Assembly: GCA_019192545.1 (NCBI GenBank)
Contig: JAHCMI010000029.1
Location: forward strand, 1-64,000
Length of the DNA: 64,000 nucleotides
Source: Rivularia sp. MS3
Lineage (GTDB): Bacteria; Cyanobacteriota; Cyanobacteriia; Cyanobacteriales; Nostocaceae
Direction: 5' to 3'
Shown: positions 38,432-47,870 of the stretch, piece after piece
How positions within the stretch are numbered: the stretch's first letter is position 1
Layout of the letters: the number at the start of each line of letters is the position of its first letter
Notes under the pieces: model-generated
Database searches by the model: none
Seen by the model: the letters and a program-made list of their open reading frames with translations, nothing else
What the model was told of the DNA's origin: nothing
Program-made: the position numbers and the translations under genes

Positions 38432-40066
38432 TTATTGAGGCATTAATTGAAGAGTCCCAACACCCAATTCCTTTGGTGATAAATACCGTGCTTCAAATAA
38501 AGCCATCATGTCTCGTAGCTGGGGATTTCCACGAGAAGCTCCAGTTAATCCTCTAGCAATAATTAAACCGCAATATCCCTTAGTGTTTTTGCAGCGTTGA
38601 TTCCACTTTTGCCTAGCTTCTAAATGATCTGGATCGTCATTTTCAAATTCACCGAAAAGGAATAATTCTTGATTTCGCGTTTGCAGTAATCCTAAATCGT
38701 AATATGTGCCATCGAAGGGGTTTGTACCGGGATTAAAACAAATTCCACTCAGCCCGCCATCCTTTTGAATAGATTCAATAATAATTTTCGCTTTTGGGCG
38801 AGAGGTTTGAACCAAAATAACTGGTAAACCTTCACCTACTTGTGCGACTTCTCCAACCTTATGATATTTAGATTTTTCTTGTAAATATTCCAACATTTCC
38901 CAAGAAATCATCCCCAAGCTTAGGAATGACTCTTGTGGTATTAAATCATCTCTTAGGGAAAGACTAGCGTAAGTTGGATTTAAAGCTGTCACTTCGTCGT
39001 CGTCAAAATTCGACATTGCTTCTAATTCCGAAGCTAACTGCGTTTGAGTGGTTACAGTAACTGATAGCGATTTAGTCGTTGATTTTAGAGAAGATGGTAA
39101 AGATATACGATAACGATGACTTAAAGGCGGAAACAAGCCATTGCTTAAATGCACGCGACGATCGCGAATAAAACGATACAAAGCTTCTAAAGCTATTAAC
39201 GAAACTTTAGCTTCTTCTTCGTACAAGATAGAACGTACTCCTTCAAGGGGATGAATATTACCGAAAGTCGGATTGATTTCCGATAGGGGATAATCTGCTA
39301 AATCGGTAAATATATCTTCTTGTGCGTCTGTTTGTGAAGCGCGCTCAAAAGTTAAAAACAAGCAATCTTGCTTGAGAAAAGCTTCTTCTAAATATTCTTG
39401 CGAAGAATCTTCTTTTAAAACAGTAGCCCGGAAGTATCTCAAAGAATCTTCGGAACGATAAAGTAAAATTCCGTACTCCATACCTAACATACCCATTACT
39501 GAAGCATATAGAGTACCAATGTCCCATTTATTAATTTCTATTGATAGAATCTGCTGTTCTTCTAAAAATTCCCAAGGTGCTAATTCCCAAATAGCAAAAG
39601 CTTTATTTCGTAATAAATTTGCGTATTGCGGAGGTAAATCTGGAATTTGATTATCAATTACTTCGGAAAACCCGCGAAACAATTCATCAATTATCGGTAA
39701 TTCGGGTATTCGATCTATAACAATATCTATATCTTGCAATACTCCGCGCAAATAAAATTGAATTTCTCGATCTTGGACTACAATTTTCTGCGGGCGGGCG
39801 GGTTTTGCTGGGCTGTGGGGGCTTTCTATTGCTCGCATTAAAGTACGAACGACTGCTTCTGGTCCCACTTGAGGATTAACAACATCCATTCCTCGTACAA
39901 TTCCTTCGGAAGCATCAACCCAAAGAATGCATTCGCTTTGGGATTGTGAATCTTCCTCACCCGTCGTTGGTGATGATGAAAACGGACGGCGATCGCCTTC
40001 CCATACAGAAGGAATTTGAGGTAATTTCTTCAAACGACGAATGGTAGAGCGACTTAAACTTGTCAT
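38432..40066 (-). CDS. Conserved cyanobacterial protein of unknown function (possibly DUF6930)
   Basis: A 544-residue soluble protein. The N-terminus (RSTIRRLKKLPQIPSVWEGDRRPF) and the phrase ECILWVDASEGIVRGMDVV, then GPEAVVRTLMRAIESP and RPQKIVVQDREIQFYLRGVLQDIDI, read like a cyanobacterial family I recall as DUF6930, but I am not certain. The C-terminal half has GLPVILVQTSRPKAKIIIESIQKDGGLSGICFNPG and ends in LTGASRGNPQLRDMMALFEARY. No catalytic motif, signal peptide or membrane segment is seen. The gene stands alone on the minus strand. Confidence 0.75.
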   Translation of the reverse strand: MTSLSRSTIRRLKKLPQIPSVWEGDRRPFSSSPTTGEEDSQSQSECILWVDASEGIVRGMDVVNPQVGPEAVVRTLMRAIESPHSPAKPARPQKIVVQDREIQFYLRGVLQDIDIVIDRIPELPIIDELFRGFSEVIDNQIPDLPPQYANLLRNKAFAIWELAPWEFLEEQQILSIEINKWDIGTLYASVMGMLGMEYGILLYRSEDSLRYFRATVLKEDSSQEYLEEAFLKQDCLFLTFERASQTDAQEDIFTDLADYPLSEINPTFGNIHPLEGVRSILYEEEAKVSLIALEALYRFIRDRRVHLSNGLFPPLSHRYRISLPSSLKSTTKSLSVTVTTQTQLASELEAMSNFDDDEVTALNPTYASLSLRDDLIPQESFLSLGMISWEMLEYLQEKSKYHKVGEVAQVGEGLPVILVQTSRPKAKIIIESIQKDGGLSGICFNPGTNPFDGTYYDLGLLQTRNQELFLFGEFENDDPDHLEARQKWNQRCKNTKGYCGLIIARGLTGASRGNPQLRDMMALFEARYLSPKELGVGTLQLMPQ

Positions 40067-40618
40067 AGAGTATATTTGTAACTTTTAGCATTCTGTGAAA
40101 TTTTGATTTCCAGGAGAAAGAAAATTTGATAAAAATTTATCATTATTTTTGTTCCTGTATTAAAGAGCGGCGTTACGTTGCCGTTTGAGAAAAGCCTAAT
40201 TCCAAAAATATTTATATACAGCATGTCGAGTTTTTCAATTTTAAAATAAAAACCTGCTGTGATGGTGCTATTGGCTTAAATCCTTGATTTCGATTCATTA
40301 GCGATATTCCCTTCGGATAAAACTAGCTCTAAGTGGATAAATAATGTATCAGATACTAAACAAGTTGACGCAAAAAAACGTTATGTAGAGAAATATAGGA
40401 AAGAATAAAACTGGCGGATAATCTAAGTGCGAACAAGCATTTTTGATCGCAATTGAGAAAAACGAGAGCTGCATTAATATCGCTAAAATAAGTAAAGGAA
40501 CAATAACTGCTGTGGTGAACCAATATAGAACTACTATTATCTTTTAGTTCTGTCTCAGAATTAATCGCTACAGCTTTCTTGACGATGGTTAAACCATATT
40601 ATTGGAGATATTAAACAG
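40067..40618. other. Intergenic region between divergent genes
   Basis: About 550 bases containing the divergent promoters of the minus-strand unknown gene and the IscA/SufA-type gene. No gene or clear operator was found. GGAGAT lies 9 bases before the ATG of the latter. Confidence 0.55.
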
Positions 40619-40975
40619 ATGACACAAGCAACTGAGTCTCAGAAGCAAGGCATTTTATTGAGCGAAGCCGCATTGCGACAAGTCAAATTATTACAGGAAA
40701 AACAAGGGAAAGAACTTTGCTTAAGGGTAGGAGTACGCCAAGGCGGCTGTTCTGGAATGTCTTACATGATGGATTTTGAAGACCCCAGTAAGATCGGCGA
40801 TAATGATGATACCTTTGATTACGATGGTTTCAAAATTGTTTGCGACCGTAAAAGTTTATTATATCTTTATGGTTTAATGCTTGATTATAGCGATTCGCTG
40901 ATTGGTGGAGGTTTTCAGTTTACTAATCCTAATGCGAGTACCACCTGCGGTTGCGGTAAATCATTTGGTGTTTAA
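40619..40975 (+). CDS. Iron-sulfur cluster assembly accessory protein, IscA/SufA family
   Basis: A 118-residue A-type Fe-S carrier. The three conserved cysteines are present: Cys44 in [14 protein letters not shown] and Cys110/Cys112 in TTCGCGKSF, with the normal length. It is expected to hold and transfer iron or Fe-S clusters to apoproteins. A good ribosome-binding site (GGAGAT) precedes the ATG. It lies far from the suf operon in this window (over 11 kb). The IscA versus SufA name cannot be settled from sequence alone. Confidence 0.94.
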   Translation: MTQATESQKQGILLSEAALRQVKLLQEKQGKELCLRVGVRQGGCSGMSYMMDFEDPSKIGDNDDTFDYDGFKIVCDRKSLLYLYGLMLDYSDSLIGGGFQFTNPNASTTCGCGKSFGV

Positions 40976-40986
40976 AGTAAATTGTT

Positions 40987-41039
40987 AAAGTCCTTTGTGT
41001 TTTTTCCTAAATAGTTATTTAATTACAAAGGACTTTTGA
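40987..41039 (+). terminator. Long inverted repeat after the IscA/SufA-type gene
   Basis: AAAGTCCTTTGT (40987-40998) and ACAAAGGACTTT (41025-41036) pair perfectly over 12 bp around a 26-base loop, with a short T-run at the end. It starts 11 bases after the stop codon and could end transcription before the TPR gene. Confidence 0.65.
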
Positions 41040-41064
41040 GAAGACGAATAATAGTTGTTTTACT

Positions 41065-41484
41065 ATGACTCAAACAGTTGAATCACTATTTGATGAAGCT
41101 CTAGAACGTTATAAAGCTGGAACAGAAGCAGCCGAATTGGTTCCTGTTTTCAAAGAAATTTGCGATCGCGCTCCTCAAAATAGCGCAGCATGGACTTGTT
41201 TGTCTTGGTTGTATATGCTTGATAGCAAACCAAAGCTAGCCTCTAAGGCAGCACAGAAAGCTGTAAAACTAAATCCCCAAGATCCACAAGCAAGGGTTAA
41301 CTTGGCAACAGCGATGTTAGAAACAGGGCAAAAAGGTTTGCGAGATCATGTGGAGGTTGCTTCGCAGTTAATGATGGTTAATGACGAATGGCAAGAGGAG
41401 ATTAAGAATAGCATTGAAGACGGTTTGAGCAGAAAGCCAGACTGGAAAAGTTTGGCAAAAGTAAAAAGCTGGCTATTCAGTTAA
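41065..41484 (+). CDS. Small TPR-repeat protein
   Basis: A 139-residue protein made of about two and a half tetratricopeptide repeats: SLFDEALERYKAGTEAAELVPVFKEICDRAPQNSAAWTCLSWLYML, then KPKLASKAAQKAVKLNPQDPQARVNLATAML with the usual Ala, Leu and Pro positions. The C-terminal part is helical (VASQLMMVNDEWQEEIKNSIEDGL). It is soluble with no enzymatic motif, so it likely acts as an adaptor. It lies 90 bases after the IscA/SufA-type gene and is followed by a good terminator. Confidence 0.85.
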   Translation: MTQTVESLFDEALERYKAGTEAAELVPVFKEICDRAPQNSAAWTCLSWLYMLDSKPKLASKAAQKAVKLNPQDPQARVNLATAMLETGQKGLRDHVEVASQLMMVNDEWQEEIKNSIEDGLSRKPDWKSLAKVKSWLFS

Positions 41485-41517
41485 TTGAAATTAAAAAAAT
41501 TAAGTCATATCAAATTC

Positions 41518-41545
41518 ATCTGTGGTAATCAATCCACAGATTTTT
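41518..41545 (+). terminator. Rho-independent terminator after the small TPR gene
   Basis: A perfect 8-bp stem (ATCTGTGG with CCACAGAT), an 8-base loop and five T in a row, 34 bases past the stop codon. Confidence 0.82.
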
Positions 41546-41684
41546 CCCTATTAGCCATTCAATTTCTGAGAAAGAAGTCAACTCTGTTGAGTTTTCTGTC
41601 ATCCCCCAATACGAGAGAAGTGGCGTTCCATCTGTGTTCCCCTGCGGTTTGAAGACGCGCAGTATCCCACAATAGGAGTTCCAA

Positions 41685-41930
41685 ATGAAAGATAAATTAT
41701 TGAATCTACTTAATACAGTTTTAGTCGCTGACGTTTTTCTGGTCTTAATTAGCTTTGGCTGGTTTGTCATCGCAGTCATTGGACGCAGTACGGGAATACC
41801 TTTAGGTTTAGATTTATGGTATGGATTATGGGAACCTTTATTTACCCCAGCGATAGGTATATTAATGGCTGGGGCAATTTTAAGCGGTATTATTAGTTGG
41901 GTTTCTCGTAAGCTAGAAGTTCGCCAGTGA
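41685..41930 (+). CDS. Small two-span membrane protein
   Basis: An 81-residue protein with two hydrophobic segments, about 12-33 (TVLVADVFLVLISFGWFVIAV) and 50-70 (LFTPAIGILMAGAILSGIISW), joined by a loop IGRSTGIPLGLDLWYGLW. The length and hydrophobic pattern indicate an inner-membrane or thylakoid protein. GGAG lies 9 bases upstream of the ATG. I recognise no function. It is convergent with the TIGR01777 oxidoreductase, whose stop is 25 bases away. Confidence 0.72.
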   Translation: MKDKLLNLLNTVLVADVFLVLISFGWFVIAVIGRSTGIPLGLDLWYGLWEPLFTPAIGILMAGAILSGIISWVSRKLEVRQ

Positions 41931-41954
41931 TTCTGTATCGTTAATTAATTATCC

Positions 41955-42875
41955 TTATTTAAGGATGTCTTCTAAGGCAGGCTTCAAATCAGAATACTTG
42001 TATGTAAAACCACTGTTTAAAGTACGTTGGGGTAAAACTTTTTGACCTTCTAAAACAACTACAGCCCCATCTCCTAACATTGCTTCAATTGCAAAGGCTG
42101 GAACCGGCAGCCAAGAAGGACGATTCATTACTTCACCCATAGCTGTAGATAATTCTGCCATACGCACTGGATGGGGAGCAGTAGCATTAAAAACTCCTGA
42201 CATTTCTGATGTGGTTATAGCCCGCAATATTAAATTAACAATATCGTCTATATGAATCCATGAAAACCATTGTTCGCCGCTACCAATAGGTCCTCCTGCA
42301 AATAGTTTGAATGGGGTAATCATTTTACCAAGGGCACCACCCATCCCCAACACAATTCCAAATCTTAAGATTACCAATCTCACACCGCTATCCGTAACTT
42401 TTTGGGCTTCTGCCTCCCAATCTTGGCAAACCTGAGCCAGAAAATCGCTACCGGAAGGACTATTTTCATCAAAAGTGGCGTTGCCACTGGTGCCGTAATA
42501 GCCAACCGCAGAAGCATTAACTAATACTTTTGGTTTTGTTGCACTCTGGGCAATGGCTTCAACAATTTTCTGTGTGGTTAGCTTGCGGCTATTTAGAATT
42601 GATTGTTTGCGTTCGCTCGTCCACCGCCCTTCGCTGATAGGCGTTCCCGCAAGATTGACTACAGCTTCACAATTTGCTATTTCATTTTGCCAGCTACCTG
42701 AAGCAGTGGGTGTGTAAGCAATAATTTCTACATTAGGATAAGCGTTACTCGGGAAAACCTTTCGAGCATTTTCGGTATTGCGGGTTAAAACTATTATGTT
42801 CATACCCTCAGCCAGCAGTCTTTCTACCAAACGACTACCGACGAATCCTGTTGCTCCAGTAATTGCGACTTTCAT
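41955..42875 (-). CDS. TIGR01777 family NAD(P)-binding oxidoreductase
   Basis: A 306-residue atypical short-chain dehydrogenase/epimerase. The start is the ATG of MKVAITGATGFVGSRLVERLL, preceded by AGGA at good spacing; an upstream in-frame ATG at 42902 would only add nine basic residues. It has the Rossmann motif GATGFVG, the NAS-AVGYYG region with Tyr of the YxxxK-like site, and a C-terminal domain (WLPVPAFAIEAMLGDGAVVVLEGQKVLPQRTLNSGF) typical of DUF1731. Homologs act in cell-division control (SulA-like) or near chloroplast division proteins, but the reaction is unknown. Confidence 0.92.
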   Translation of the reverse strand: MKVAITGATGFVGSRLVERLLAEGMNIIVLTRNTENARKVFPSNAYPNVEIIAYTPTASGSWQNEIANCEAVVNLAGTPISEGRWTSERKQSILNSRKLTTQKIVEAIAQSATKPKVLVNASAVGYYGTSGNATFDENSPSGSDFLAQVCQDWEAEAQKVTDSGVRLVILRFGIVLGMGGALGKMITPFKLFAGGPIGSGEQWFSWIHIDDIVNLILRAITTSEMSGVFNATAPHPVRMAELSTAMGEVMNRPSWLPVPAFAIEAMLGDGAVVVLEGQKVLPQRTLNSGFTYKYSDLKPALEDILK

Positions 42876-43161
42876 CTTTTTTTTCCTGCACCAAACCATC
42901 ATTTTACTTGGTTTGATAACTCGAAACTATATATTGCAAAAAAGCATAACGCTTACATGCAGTCGGACTTGCAGTTTTGTACAATTACAAGAAGAAAAAA
43001 TATGCTTCGTCCATTTTAGAGCAGGATAGAAGTAATCAACCGATATCGAGCATTATTCCGAAAAAAATAACTGTTTTCTTGATTAATGAATTCTAATTTC
43101 TTGGATTTTATGTAGTTAGATATTATAGGATGTACGGAGTGTTATAAGGCGTGGGGCTAAT

Positions 43162-43509
43162 ATGGCTCGCTATACCTGTTCATATATTGTTTCTCTTCCC
43201 ATAAATCACCTGCAACCGCTACTCATAGAACTTTTGCAAGAATGTAACCTAGATGTGCAATACTATACGTCAGATTACATTTTGGCCCGAGAGATACCTG
43301 GTAGCGTACCTTTTTCTAAATTTGTCACCATAGAGGTATTGATTGATAAAAGTACGGCAACTGAAACCGAAACCAAAATGAGCCTAGTGTTTAAAAATGA
43401 GGAACTACCACTCCAAGTTGATAATCACTGCCGACAAGTGTTTGAGTTTATCAAGCAAGTAATTGAAGATTGCCGTCACTGGCATCTAACCGAAACTCTT
43501 GCCGGATAG
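43162..43509 (+). CDS. Small conserved-looking protein of unknown function
   Basis: A 115-residue soluble protein: RYTCSYIVSLPINHLQPLLIELLQECNLDVQYYTSDYILAREIPG, then a beta-rich middle (FVTIEVLIDKSTATETETKMSLVFKNEELPL) and a C-terminal helix with Cys and His residues (QVFEFIKQVIEDCRHWH). The helix then beta-strand layout could be a START/ferredoxin-like fold, but I recognise no family. GGGG precedes the ATG. It is isolated between minus-strand genes. Confidence 0.65.
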   Translation: MARYTCSYIVSLPINHLQPLLIELLQECNLDVQYYTSDYILAREIPGSVPFSKFVTIEVLIDKSTATETETKMSLVFKNEELPLQVDNHCRQVFEFIKQVIEDCRHWHLTETLAG

Positions 43510-43758
43510 TTAGTTTTGCTGCTTTTGAAGGCATTAGTTGCGGCTGGATACAAAAGCTCGTTCACCGCAACAAATCGCCATCATCTCGATAACCTCAAAA
43601 TAATTCTAGAAATAGTCGAAAATATTTTGATAGATTAATTTTGGCGAGTAGTTAATTTGAGCTTATATTTGTCAAAATTAACGGATTACTGAAGACGGAG
43701 GGGAATAGAGACCTAGCAATGCCTTGTAATTTCCCCCATCCAACCATATTCCAAACAG

Positions 43759-44271
43759 CTAATCTTCTTCTGTATCTTCAGTCATACTAGGATTAATTAA
43801 GGTAATATCATATTCGCTAGCATCTGTCTGCCCAGTTTGGGTAGCATCTCTTTGGAGTAGGTAATATATGGCACGTACCTGCGGACCGAATACGACCTCA
43901 TCTTCATTTTTAAGGTCATGGGCAGGTATTTTACTACGCCCGTTAATCATCAAACCATTGGAACTAGGTTTGCCTTTGACATCGCCATCTACAATGCGGT
44001 AATAAAATCGCTTATCATCATCATTGTCTTTGGGTAATTTAACTAATGTTGCATGACGACGCGAGACAAACTGCGATACTAGATGAATATCACATTCACG
44101 GTCTCTACCAATAGAATAGAGGGAGTTTTCTAAAGTAAATTCTTTACGTCCCTGGTCGTCTTCTATAATCAAGATATGAGTTTCATTCGATTGTACTGCC
44201 ATAGACTTATCGTTGCTACAATCGGTTGAACTGTCAGCAATCAAGATTCGTTTGGTATAATTTGTTCCCAT
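43759..44271 (-). CDS. FHA domain protein
   Basis: A 170-residue protein with a single forkhead-associated domain: FTLENSLYSIGRDRECDIHLVSQFVSRRHATL (Arg and Ser of the phosphothreonine-binding loops, and the SxxH motif SRRH), then SSNGLMINGRSK. FHA domains bind phosphothreonine peptides, so it may read the output of a Ser/Thr kinase. The domain starts near residue 34; the first 23 residues may be a mis-assigned start, since an in-frame ATG at 44202 also precedes the domain. The C-terminus is acidic (MTEDTEED). Confidence 0.85.
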   Translation of the reverse strand: MGTNYTKRILIADSSTDCSNDKSMAVQSNETHILIIEDDQGRKEFTLENSLYSIGRDRECDIHLVSQFVSRRHATLVKLPKDNDDDKRFYYRIVDGDVKGKPSSNGLMINGRSKIPAHDLKNEDEVVFGPQVRAIYYLLQRDATQTGQTDASEYDITLINPSMTEDTEED

Positions 44272-44493
44272 TGTCGAACCATTACTCAGTGGTCAAAAGC
44301 TGTTATCTTTACAGTTAATTTTGATTACAAGAGTAGAACCGTAATGTTTTACTCTATAAGATTTATGCAGCTTGAGGTAGCGTTTCTTAGCATGTATATG
44401 TGAGAAACCTAACACAATTCTACTGACCTAGTTTAACTTGAGATGAGCCAAACGAATATTTTTGCTTACCAATAATACCTCTAAAGGAGGATT

Positions 44494-46911
44494 TTAGGAA
44501 TCGGAGGCAAATCTTCTTAAAAGAAGGGAGTTTGTAACTACGCTAACGGAACTAAAAGCCATCAAAGCAGCGGCTCCTCCGGGATTCAGAATAAAACCGA
44601 GGCTCGGTAATAAGACACCAGCAGCTAAAGGAATCCCTACTATATTGTAGGCGAATGCCCAGAATAAATTTTGACGGATTTTATTGAATGTGGCGCGACT
44701 AAGTTCAATAGCTTCGACTACATCTATTAATCGATCTCGCATCAGTACAATTTCTGCTGCTTCCATTGCCACATCCGTTCCAGAATGCAGAGAAATACCA
44801 ACATCTGCTTGCGATAAAGCTGGTGCATCGTTGATCCCGTCTCCTACCATTGCTACAAGGGATTGAGAATGAGAATTTTGTAACGATTGAATAACTGCTG
44901 CTTTTTTGGCTGGAGGAATACCTGCTATAGCATCCTTAGTATCCAATCCTAATTTTTCTGCTGTAGCTAAAGCTGCTTCTTGAGTATCGCCACTAAGCAA
45001 CATAACTCGTAAGCCCAAAGAATGAAGTTTTTCTACAGTTGATAAAGCGTCTTCTCGTATAGTATCTTGAACGGCAATCAATCCAAGAATTTCGCTTTCA
45101 TTCGCTACTCCAACTACAGTTTTCCCTGATTGAGCTAAAGCGGTAAGCTGTTTTTGAATGGTTTGATTGATACGAATATTATTTAAATTCAACCATTCCC
45201 AACTACCTAAAAATATTCGAGTCCCTTCCACTACAGCCGATACACCAAATCCTGGCTCAGTATGAAAATCAGTGGCTGCTTGAATAGGTAATTTTCGTTC
45301 TGCTGCCGAGTCTAAAATTGCTTTTGCTAAGGGATGTTGGCTACCGCTTTCTACTGCTGCTGCTAGCTGAATTAAAGAATTTACCGTGGCTTTATCCGAT
45401 ATGGTAATACAGTCGGTGACACTAGGACTACCAGTAGTTAAAGTTCCAGTTTTATCAAAAACTATTGTTTTTAACTGATGTACCTTTTCTAAAACATCTC
45501 CACCTTTGATTAATAAACCTCTTTCAGCACCAATTGCTGTTCCGACTAAAATTGCGGTGGGAGTCGCTAAGCCCAAAGCACAAGGGCAAGCTACAACCAT
45601 TACGGCGATCGCTAGTTTCAAACTAATTAAAATCGGCGAATAATAGGTTGAAGTTTCCTGTATTGGATAACCACTAAAGTGCTGGGAATGTGGTGAAGCA
45701 AACAGCACGGTTGATGTAACCGTATCGTGCCAAATATTGGTGCCAACAAAATACCAAAATAGAAATGTTAATAAAGCAGTAGTTAATACGCCGTAGGTAA
45801 AGTAACCAGCGACAGTATCGGCTAATTTTTGAACTGGTGCTTTACGAACTTGCGCTGCTTCTACCAAACCAACAATTTGCGCTACTGTTGTATCGTTTCC
45901 AGTGCGGGTTGCTTGAATAGTTACTGTTCCTGACTGGTTAATAGTTCCCGCACTTAAACTATCCCCTACTTTTTTGGCAACTGCTGCCGATTCTCCGGTG
46001 AGCATGGATTCGTCAACAGATGTTTTCCCTTCGATGACTTCACCATCAACGGGAATTTTGTCTCCTGGAAGTACTTGCAACCATTCGCCAATATGGACTT
46101 GCTCGGCTGGTATTTCTATGATTTCGGCTTTTTGAGTATTATTGTCGCTATTAGGTTTGGCTATTAATCGGGCGATACTTGGTTTGAGGGATAATAATTC
46201 TTGGAAGGCAGCAGAAGCGCGATTCCTGGCTCGTTTTTCTAAAGTACGTCCCAACAGAATAAAACCCAATATCATCACGGGTTCATCGAAAAAACATTCC
46301 CAACCTAATTGAGGAAATAATAAAGCAACTACGCTAGCAATATATGCACTCAAAGTTCCTAGAGCAACTAAAGTGTTCATATTAGGCGCATTTCGACGCA
46401 AGCCCAACCAACCATCTATCAAAATGGGACGACCTGGTATGATTATTGCGACTGTAGCTAATCCAAAATGAAACCAGATATTTTGCAAGGGCGGCAGCAT
46501 TAAACCACCAATATGCCCTAAATGTCCAATTCCAGAAAATAACAGCAACAATACAGCAATTATTAGTTGCCTTTGGGCAGATTGCATTTCTCGCCGCTTT
46601 TTCTCTTCAGCTTCCTTTAAAGCTTGAGCGCTATCTGTCACTCCAGGGGCTTTCCGGGGTTTACTGGGAAATCCTGCTGTAGTTAATTCCTTGGCTAAGG
46701 CATCAATGTCTAGATCAAATTTTTCTGCGTCTACTACTGCTACCCCAGTTGCTAAATTGACGCAGGCTTTATCAACTCCTGGAAATTGAGTTAATTGTTT
46801 TTCTACTGCTCTGACACAGCCAGCACATTTCATTCCCTCTACATCAAGGGTAATTTTGTTTTTAGCGAGTAGTGGACTTTCAGCTTTGTTTTTTTTTGGT
46901 ACCAGTTGCAT
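44494..46911 (-). CDS. Copper-translocating P1B-type ATPase, CtaA-like
   Basis: An 805-residue heavy-metal pump. The N-terminal metal-binding domain has GMKCAGC (Cys29 and Cys32); the membrane region carries the CPC motif in VVACPCALGLATP, which selects monovalent copper. Further motifs are TGES, DKTGTLT (phosphorylated Asp), the HP dipeptide in SGSQHPLAKA, and GDGINDAPAL. The N-terminal site reads like cyanobacterial CtaA rather than PacS, so it may import copper toward plastocyanin and cytochrome oxidase; this sub-assignment is inferred. Insertion of about 25 residues lies before the CPC helix (FASPHSQHFSGYPIQ). Confidence 0.93.
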   Translation of the reverse strand: MQLVPKKNKAESPLLAKNKITLDVEGMKCAGCVRAVEKQLTQFPGVDKACVNLATGVAVVDAEKFDLDIDALAKELTTAGFPSKPRKAPGVTDSAQALKEAEEKKRREMQSAQRQLIIAVLLLLFSGIGHLGHIGGLMLPPLQNIWFHFGLATVAIIIPGRPILIDGWLGLRRNAPNMNTLVALGTLSAYIASVVALLFPQLGWECFFDEPVMILGFILLGRTLEKRARNRASAAFQELLSLKPSIARLIAKPNSDNNTQKAEIIEIPAEQVHIGEWLQVLPGDKIPVDGEVIEGKTSVDESMLTGESAAVAKKVGDSLSAGTINQSGTVTIQATRTGNDTTVAQIVGLVEAAQVRKAPVQKLADTVAGYFTYGVLTTALLTFLFWYFVGTNIWHDTVTSTVLFASPHSQHFSGYPIQETSTYYSPILISLKLAIAVMVVACPCALGLATPTAILVGTAIGAERGLLIKGGDVLEKVHQLKTIVFDKTGTLTTGSPSVTDCITISDKATVNSLIQLAAAVESGSQHPLAKAILDSAAERKLPIQAATDFHTEPGFGVSAVVEGTRIFLGSWEWLNLNNIRINQTIQKQLTALAQSGKTVVGVANESEILGLIAVQDTIREDALSTVEKLHSLGLRVMLLSGDTQEAALATAEKLGLDTKDAIAGIPPAKKAAVIQSLQNSHSQSLVAMVGDGINDAPALSQADVGISLHSGTDVAMEAAEIVLMRDRLIDVVEAIELSRATFNKIRQNLFWAFAYNIVGIPLAAGVLLPSLGFILNPGGAAALMAFSSVSVVTNSLLLRRFASDS

Positions 46912-47053
46912 GAAAAATGTTCGGACTTGCTAGAAATATAAAAATGCTGCCGCTCTTCGACATAGCATTATGAAGGTTCCTACTTCGAGGGTAAGCTAAA
47001 TCCGGACTTATGACAGAATGTCTGAGGTATGAATTTTTGTAAAAACTAGATAT

Positions 47054-47239
47054 TTAGCTAAATTCTTTGTGCTTATTCCAACGCAGATAAATAAAGTAGA
47101 TGAGGATACTTATCTGTATTGGAAGCATAGCAGCTTGACTTTTCAAAAATGGATTTATAGACAAGCTAGACATTGCCAAAAAGTAACCCATGCCAAAGCA
47201 GCTAAGCATTATTAATGTCAGATGTTTACGTTTTAACAT
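47054..47239 (-). CDS. Possible small membrane protein
   Basis: A 61-residue frame with two hydrophobic segments (LTLIMLSCFGMGYFLAMSSL and AMLPIQISILIYFIYLRW) and a basic C-terminus. It lies 142 bases upstream of the copper ATPase gene on the same strand. No good Shine-Dalgarno is visible. It looks like a real small membrane protein, but the evidence is only composition and context. Confidence 0.4.
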   Translation of the reverse strand: MLKRKHLTLIMLSCFGMGYFLAMSSLSINPFLKSQAAMLPIQISILIYFIYLRWNKHKEFS

Positions 47240-47594
47240 TAGTTCGCCGGAGATTATTTATTGTGTTTTTTATTTAATTTGATAAATCTAGAATCTGAGA
47301 TATTATCGGTAGATATATTTAGACTTTAACAGCAAAATTCCGGTAAAAAGTATATATTTACTGCCGGTTGATATTTCGCAATAAAAATTTAGTTGAATTA
47401 GAAAATAACTCAGAAATCCTAGCTGCATACATTTATTTCTATACAGATTATAGTTATACGACAGCTAGGAACAAATTTGAGACTTGGTTTGCAATTCCCA
47501 CCAAAAAACAAACAGAGCTAATATTACAATCGCGATCATTACGCACGCGAAATATTAAATAAAATAAAAGATTTGCTACTATTTGAATGTTTGC
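47240..47594. other. Intergenic region with an uncertain short frame
   Basis: A 64-codon plus-strand frame at 47368-47562 starts with TTG and encodes a Tyr- and Asn-rich peptide with no family I recognise (AAYIYFYTDYSYTTARNKFE). It has no Shine-Dalgarno, so I do not call it a gene. Confidence 0.4.
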
Positions 47595-47870
47595 TTAAAA
47601 CCAGCCTTGTCTATTCATAAAGTAAGTACCAACAAAATCGTCATGACTTTTATTTAGATAAATCATCCCTTCAATTAAACCTACTAGCTGCATAATCAAA
47701 AAACTCAAACCGTAGGTAAAATAACCCCCCACCAAAGAAATGATTAAGGTAATTAAGCCTTCTGATGCATACCCAAGAACAAATTTATGAATACCTAATG
47801 CTCCAAAAATAATCCCGCAGAAACCTGCCATTAGTTGTTTAGTCGCATGGGAGGGAGTAATTTTTGCCAT
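47595..47870 (-). CDS. TM2 domain protein
   Basis: A 91-residue protein with a TM2 domain: a first helix AGFCGIIFGALGIHKFVLGY, a turn with the conserved Gly-x-x-x-Phe-type GxHKF and YxxEG (YASEGLITLIISLVGGYF), and a second membrane segment leading to LIEGMIYL. TM2 domains are short double-span modules of unclear function. The start is placed at 47870 because AAGGAG lies nearby; an upstream ATG at 47936 would add 22 residues without support. Confidence 0.87.
   Translation of the reverse strand: MAKITPSHATKQLMAGFCGIIFGALGIHKFVLGYASEGLITLIISLVGGYFTYGLSFLIMQLVGLIEGMIYLNKSHDDFVGTYFMNRQGWF

Noticed and set aside
47368..47562. 64-codon plus-strand frame
   Set aside because: It starts with TTG, has no Shine-Dalgarno and no recognisable family; kept only as a note in the intergenic entry.
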